Origin: Brachybacterium paraconglomeratum
GTDB taxonomy: Bacteria > Actinomycetota > Actinomycetes > Actinomycetales > Dermabacteraceae
Length of the DNA: 64,000 bases
Direction of reading: 5' to 3'
NCBI RefSeq assembly: GCF_003994255.1
Contig: NZ_ML133857.1
Coordinates: 62,001 to 126,000 of the forward strand
The notes beneath the pieces are model-generated. The model was not told the origin of the DNA and ran no database searches. It worked only from the letters and a program-made list of their open reading frames with translations. Position 1 is the first letter of the stretch; each line of letters opens with the position of its first letter. Position numbers and translations under genes: made by a program. This document shows positions 60,802 through 64,000 of the stretch, piece by piece.

Positions 60802-61689
60802 TCAGCGGAACGGCCCCACGACCCCGGGGGAGTCATAGCCCGACATCCCCGGGGGCAGGGCCTCTGCACCGGAGGGTCCGAGCGCCGCCCGGCCCGCCTC
60901 CGTCAGCGCGAACCAGCCGATCATGTCCGGGCCGGGCGTGCGTCCGCCGATCGCCTGCCAGGTGGTTCCCACGTGCTCCACCACCTCTGCGACCGGCATC
61001 GTCCACGGCCGGAAGCGGCCCTCCACCACGAAGCCCGCGGCCAGCTCGCCGCGCACCAGCATCCTCGCCAGCAGCACCGGTCCGCGCCGTGCGAACTCCT
61101 CGTCCTCGAGCGCGCCGGAGGCGGAGATCTCCTCGACCACGTCCCCGGGATGCAGGACCCGCCGCCGGGCCAGGCCCAGCAGGCGGCGCTCGATGCCCGA
61201 GGGGGAGGAGGCCGCATGTGCGGCGAGCGCCGCCTCGGTCGCGTGGACGGGTGCCCCGGCCGGCTCCGCGCGGATCCCGCCCTCCTCGTCCGCGACGACG
61301 AGCGCGCCCCGCGGGCCCTCGAGCCGCCACGGCGCCGCGGTGCGGAGCGCTGTGGGGCCTTGCGTGCTCCGGAGGGCCAGGCGCACCGCGCCGTCCTCCT
61401 GCAGCTGCGCGTCGAGGACCTGCGCGCCGACGACGCGCGGATCCCGCAGGCCGACGGCCGGGTCGGTCCCGGGGGCGACGCCGCGTTCGAGGTCGTGCGC
61501 TCCCTCGAGCAGCTGGGCCCGGGAGGAGAGCACGCTGCCGCGGGCGGTCACGGTCCAGGTGCCGCGGGCGGCGACCCGGGTGTGCACGATCGTCTGCCCG
61601 ATCAGGTCCGCGAGAGGGGCGGGGAGCCCGTGGGCCCGTCGGCCGTCGGGGCCGGGAGATCCGGCCAGGCCGGACAGGAAGGCGCGCAT
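60802..61689 (-). CDS. Hypothetical protein
   Basis: The protein has 295 residues and no family I can name. The first third is mixed beta (IGQTIVHTRVAARGTWTVTA, VRLALRSTQGP). A helical part follows (LAAHAASSPSGIERRLLGLA). The C-terminal TTWQAIGGRTPGPDMIGWFA and LTEAGRAALG resemble winged-helix or ESX-associated proteins only faintly. ATG 61689 is used; a CAGGAT box lies 6 nt upstream. No membrane segment is present. Confidence 0.6.
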   Translation of the reverse strand: MRAFLSGLAGSPGPDGRRAHGLPAPLADLIGQTIVHTRVAARGTWTVTARGSVLSSRAQLLEGAHDLERGVAPGTDPAVGLRDPRVVGAQVLDAQLQEDGAVRLALRSTQGPTALRTAAPWRLEGPRGALVVADEEGGIRAEPAGAPVHATEAALAAHAASSPSGIERRLLGLARRRVLHPGDVVEEISASGALEDEEFARRGPVLLARMLVRGELAAGFVVEGRFRPWTMPVAEVVEHVGTTWQAIGGRTPGPDMIGWFALTEAGRAALGPSGAEALPPGMSGYDSPGVVGPFR

Positions 61690-61765
61690 GCACCCATCCT
61701 GCCGCACGCTCCGGCCGCCGCGCGGCTCGCCGGTCGGTGCCCGGGTGCTGGACTACGATGACGCA

Positions 61766-62458
61766 ATGACCTCATCGACGCCGTCCGGCGAACGCGCCCC
61801 GGATCCCCGTCCCGCCCGCACCCGCGCCGCGATCTTCGCCGCCGCCCGCGAGCTGAGCGCGGGCGACGGCGAGGTCACCGTCAACGCCCTGGCCAAGCGC
61901 GCCGGCGTCAGCCGCGCGGCGTTCTACAGCCACTTCACCGGGCTCGACGACCTGATGGGCGCGATGCTCCAGGAGATGTTCGATGCCGCCTGGGAGCGGG
62001 GACGCACCAACGGCGCCGCCGGCTACACGATCGTGCAGCACGTGCAGCACGGCTACGCGATGATGGCCGCCTACATCGAGCGGCACCATGCCTTCCTCCG
62101 TGGCGCGCTGGACTGGAAGTCCAGCCACCGTACCTACATGATCCTCACCGGGACGATGGCCGCGCTGCACGTCGAGGCGCTCAAGCGCATGCCCGACAGG
62201 CTCCCGCCCCGTCCCGGCATCGAGGCCCTCGCCCGCAGCCTCACCGGCGGGGAGCTCGTCCACGCCGACCACTGGCTCGTCGCCACCGAGGAGGCGGCGA
62301 GGGCCGGGGAGGAGCTGGACGCGACCGAGCTGCTCGAGGTCATGCTCGCCACCGCGCCGTCCTGGTACGTCGGCCTCGGGCCCGACGAGCCGATCCCGGC
62401 CGCGGAGCTGCTGGCCTCGGCCCGCACCTACGGCGAGGACGCGGCCGACCAGTACTGA
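61766..62458 (+). CDS. TetR-family regulator
   Basis: The 230-residue protein has a TetR helix-turn-helix at about 18-64 (IFAAARELSAGDGEVTVNAL, AKRAGVSRAAFYSHFTGLDD). The rest is a helical ligand domain. TACGAT (61754-61759) lies 6 nt before the ATG, making a leaderless message. Its target is not evident; it neighbours a hypothetical gene and an M20 peptidase gene. Confidence 0.9.
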   Translation: MTSSTPSGERAPDPRPARTRAAIFAAARELSAGDGEVTVNALAKRAGVSRAAFYSHFTGLDDLMGAMLQEMFDAAWERGRTNGAAGYTIVQHVQHGYAMMAAYIERHHAFLRGALDWKSSHRTYMILTGTMAALHVEALKRMPDRLPPRPGIEALARSLTGGELVHADHWLVATEEAARAGEELDATELLEVMLATAPSWYVGLGPDEPIPAAELLASARTYGEDAADQY

Positions 62459-62477
62459 GCGCCACCCAGGGGCGGGC

Positions 62478-63836
62478 TCAGCAGGTCGCGACGAGACGCA
62501 GCAGCACCCGCGCGCCGAAGCGCACCGCGTCCACCGGCACCCGCTCGTCCACGCCGTGGAACAGCGGGGCGAAGTCGAGGTCCGCGGGCAGCTGCAGCGG
62601 CGCGAAGCCGTAGCCGGCGATGCCGAGCAGGCTGAGCGGCTTGTTGTCGGTGCCGGCGCTGAGGCAGTAGGGCAGCACCTTCGAGCCCGGGTCCTCCGCC
62701 TGCACCGCCGCGGTCATCGCGTCCACCAGCGGGGACTCGCGCGGGGAGTCGACGGAGACGCCGATGTGGTCCACGACCACCTCGACGTGCTCACCGGCCA
62801 GCTCGTCCAGCAGGGCCAGCAGCTCCTCCTGGTGCCCGGGCAGGAAGCGGCAGTCGAAGCCGGCCTCCGCGGTCTGGGGGATGACGTTGACCTTGTACCC
62901 GCTCTCGAGCATCGTCAGGTTCGCCGAGTCGCGCAGGGTCCCGGCGACGAAGTGGCGGGCCCCGCCGGTCAGGGGCAGGAAGCGGTCGATGTCCTGCTCG
63001 TCCCAGCCCTGCCCGGTGATCTCGGTGATCCCGTCGAACAGCGCGCGGACGCTGGCGATGTACTCGATCGGGAACTCGTGCTCGTCGATCGCGGTGATCG
63101 CGTGGGCCAGGCGCACGATGGCGTTCTCGTCGTTGGGGACCGAGCCGTGCCCGGCGCGGCCGGTGGCGCGCAGCCGCCCCCAGGCCAGGCCCTTCTCGGC
63201 GGTCTGGACGAGATAGGCGCGCACGTCCTCGCCGGTGGACTCCTCGGGCAGGGTGATCGAGTAGCCGCCCACCTCGCTGATCGCCTCGGTCATGCCGTCG
63301 AACAGCTCGGGGTGGTTCTCCACCAGCCACTGGGCGCCCCAGACGCTCGCATTCTCCTCATCGGCGAAGAAGGCGAACATGAGGTCGCGCGGCGGGGCCT
63401 GCCCGCTGCGGGCCAGGTGACGGGCGACGGCCAGGATCATCCCGACCATGTCCTTCATGTCCACGGCGCCGCGGCCGTAGATCATCCCGTCGATGATCTC
63501 GGCGCCGAAGGGGTCCACCGACCAGTCCTCGGCGCGAGCCGGGACCACGTCGAGGTGGCCGTGGAGGATCAGGCCGCCGCGCTCGCGGTCCTCGCCCGGC
63601 ACGGTCACCAGCACGCTGGGACGGCCGGGGTGCGACTCGACCACCTGCGGCTCGAGGCCCACCTCGCACAGCCGCTCGACGACGTACTCCGCCGCCTCGG
63701 TCTCGCCCTTCCCCCAGGTCTCGGGGTCGTTCCCGCCGAAGTTCGTGGTGTCGATCCGGATGAGCTCGCGGGTGAAGCGCACGGCCTCGTCCTGCAGCAG
63801 GGCGAGCTCGTCGGCGGTGGGGGCGGCGATCGGCAT
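62478..63836 (-). CDS. M20 family metallopeptidase
   Basis: The 452-residue protein has metal ligands H94 (HGHLDVVPA), D126 (GRGAVDMKDM) and the acid E160/E161 (DEE), then a lid domain and a closing AGTDNKPLSLLGI region. It belongs to the ArgE/DapE/CPG2 group and may act on dipeptides or N-acylated amino acids. GAGGAGGAC precedes the ATG. Confidence 0.93.
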   Translation of the reverse strand: MPIAAPTADELALLQDEAVRFTRELIRIDTTNFGGNDPETWGKGETEAAEYVVERLCEVGLEPQVVESHPGRPSVLVTVPGEDRERGGLILHGHLDVVPARAEDWSVDPFGAEIIDGMIYGRGAVDMKDMVGMILAVARHLARSGQAPPRDLMFAFFADEENASVWGAQWLVENHPELFDGMTEAISEVGGYSITLPEESTGEDVRAYLVQTAEKGLAWGRLRATGRAGHGSVPNDENAIVRLAHAITAIDEHEFPIEYIASVRALFDGITEITGQGWDEQDIDRFLPLTGGARHFVAGTLRDSANLTMLESGYKVNVIPQTAEAGFDCRFLPGHQEELLALLDELAGEHVEVVVDHIGVSVDSPRESPLVDAMTAAVQAEDPGSKVLPYCLSAGTDNKPLSLLGIAGYGFAPLQLPADLDFAPLFHGVDERVPVDAVRFGARVLLRLVATC

Positions 63837-63893
63837 GCCGGGTCCTCCTCGGGGTCGGGTCCGTTCACCGTACCCGGCCCCGACGGGAGAGGT

Positions 63894-64000
63894 TCAGGAC
63901 TGTGAACGCTCGAGATGCGCGCGCACGAACCACTGGAACTTCTCCAGCTCGGCGGACTGCCCGATCAGGATGTCCTCGGTGATCGGGTCGAGCTCGCCGG
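63894..64000 (-). CDS. Dps/ferritin-like DNA-protection protein (C-terminal end only)
   Basis: The last 35 residues are visible, including DPITEDILIGQSAELEKF and QWFVRAHLE. This is the C-terminus of Dps-family proteins, which store iron and shield DNA. The rest is outside the window. Confidence 0.8.
   Translation of the reverse strand, partial: GELDPITEDILIGQSAELEKFQWFVRAHLERSQS

Overview
The window is very GC-rich, with strong G/C bias at third codon positions, frequent GTG starts and mostly short intergenic gaps. Family content points to a Micrococcales actinobacterium, plausibly Brachybacterium or a relative (inference; no 16S is present). Typical content includes a 6C-like RNA, a SWIM/SNF2 pair, a PknB-type kinase, and a DUF485 protein coupled to an acetate-type symporter. 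I see no prophage, IS element, CRISPR array or origin. || Layout. 1-9.4 kb: end of an ABC exporter gene overlapping a DUF1611 P-loop protein, a pair of coupled ferritin-like genes, a repeat-type unknown protein, a PLP decarboxylase, a small GNAT protein, a 41-bp tandem repeat, DinB and DoxX genes. 9.7-16.7 kb: dnaB, then a paoABC-like molybdenum hydroxylase operon with a MocA-like cytidylyltransferase, facing an XdhC/PaoD-type maturation gene. 16.8-25.8 kb: DUF485/acetate symporter with a CRP/GlxR-like site, a 25-bp perfect hairpin, an unknown DVD-motif protein, OsmC, an NCS2 permease fused to a UraD-like domain, an MFS exporter and an esterase. 25.8-38.1 kb: a degenerate AlkP-superfamily protein, a kinase behind a symmetric divergent promoter, a serine beta-lactamase-like hydrolase, SWIM + SNF2, a MinD/ParA-like ATPase with a low-complexity region, a PP2C-like protein and a 6C-RNA candidate. 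38.4-43.8 kb: a winged-helix regulator preceded by a Met-rich mini-ORF, upp, an AraC-DinB fusion, two RibD_C proteins flanking tadA, and an ArsR gene. 43.8-53.5 kb: an SsuABC/TauABC-like transporter, a Phd-VapC toxin-antitoxin pair, a LuxR/HisKA_3 two-component system with a small efflux-type protein, MetNIQ and an SDR. 53.5-64 kb: two tandem S9 peptidases (the second has lost its triad), an XRE regulator, a double Usp, tRNA-Ser(CGA), HPr, a TetR regulator, an M20 peptidase and the end of a Dps gene. || How the parts relate. The Mo-hydroxylase subunits, cofactor transferase and XdhC chaperone form one functional set. DUF485 and the symporter form an acetate or monocarboxylate uptake unit that may respond to cAMP. 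The kinase and PP2C-like genes give opposing protein-phosphorylation activities within 10 kb. The most noteworthy signals are the 6C-type RNA, three probable pseudoenzymes or degenerate domains (UraD fusion, S9 paralogue, AlkP-like), the Met-rich mini-protein, and a recurrent TANNNT-N6/7-start-codon arrangement implying many leaderless mRNAs. All functional calls rest on motif recognition by eye; no database search was run.
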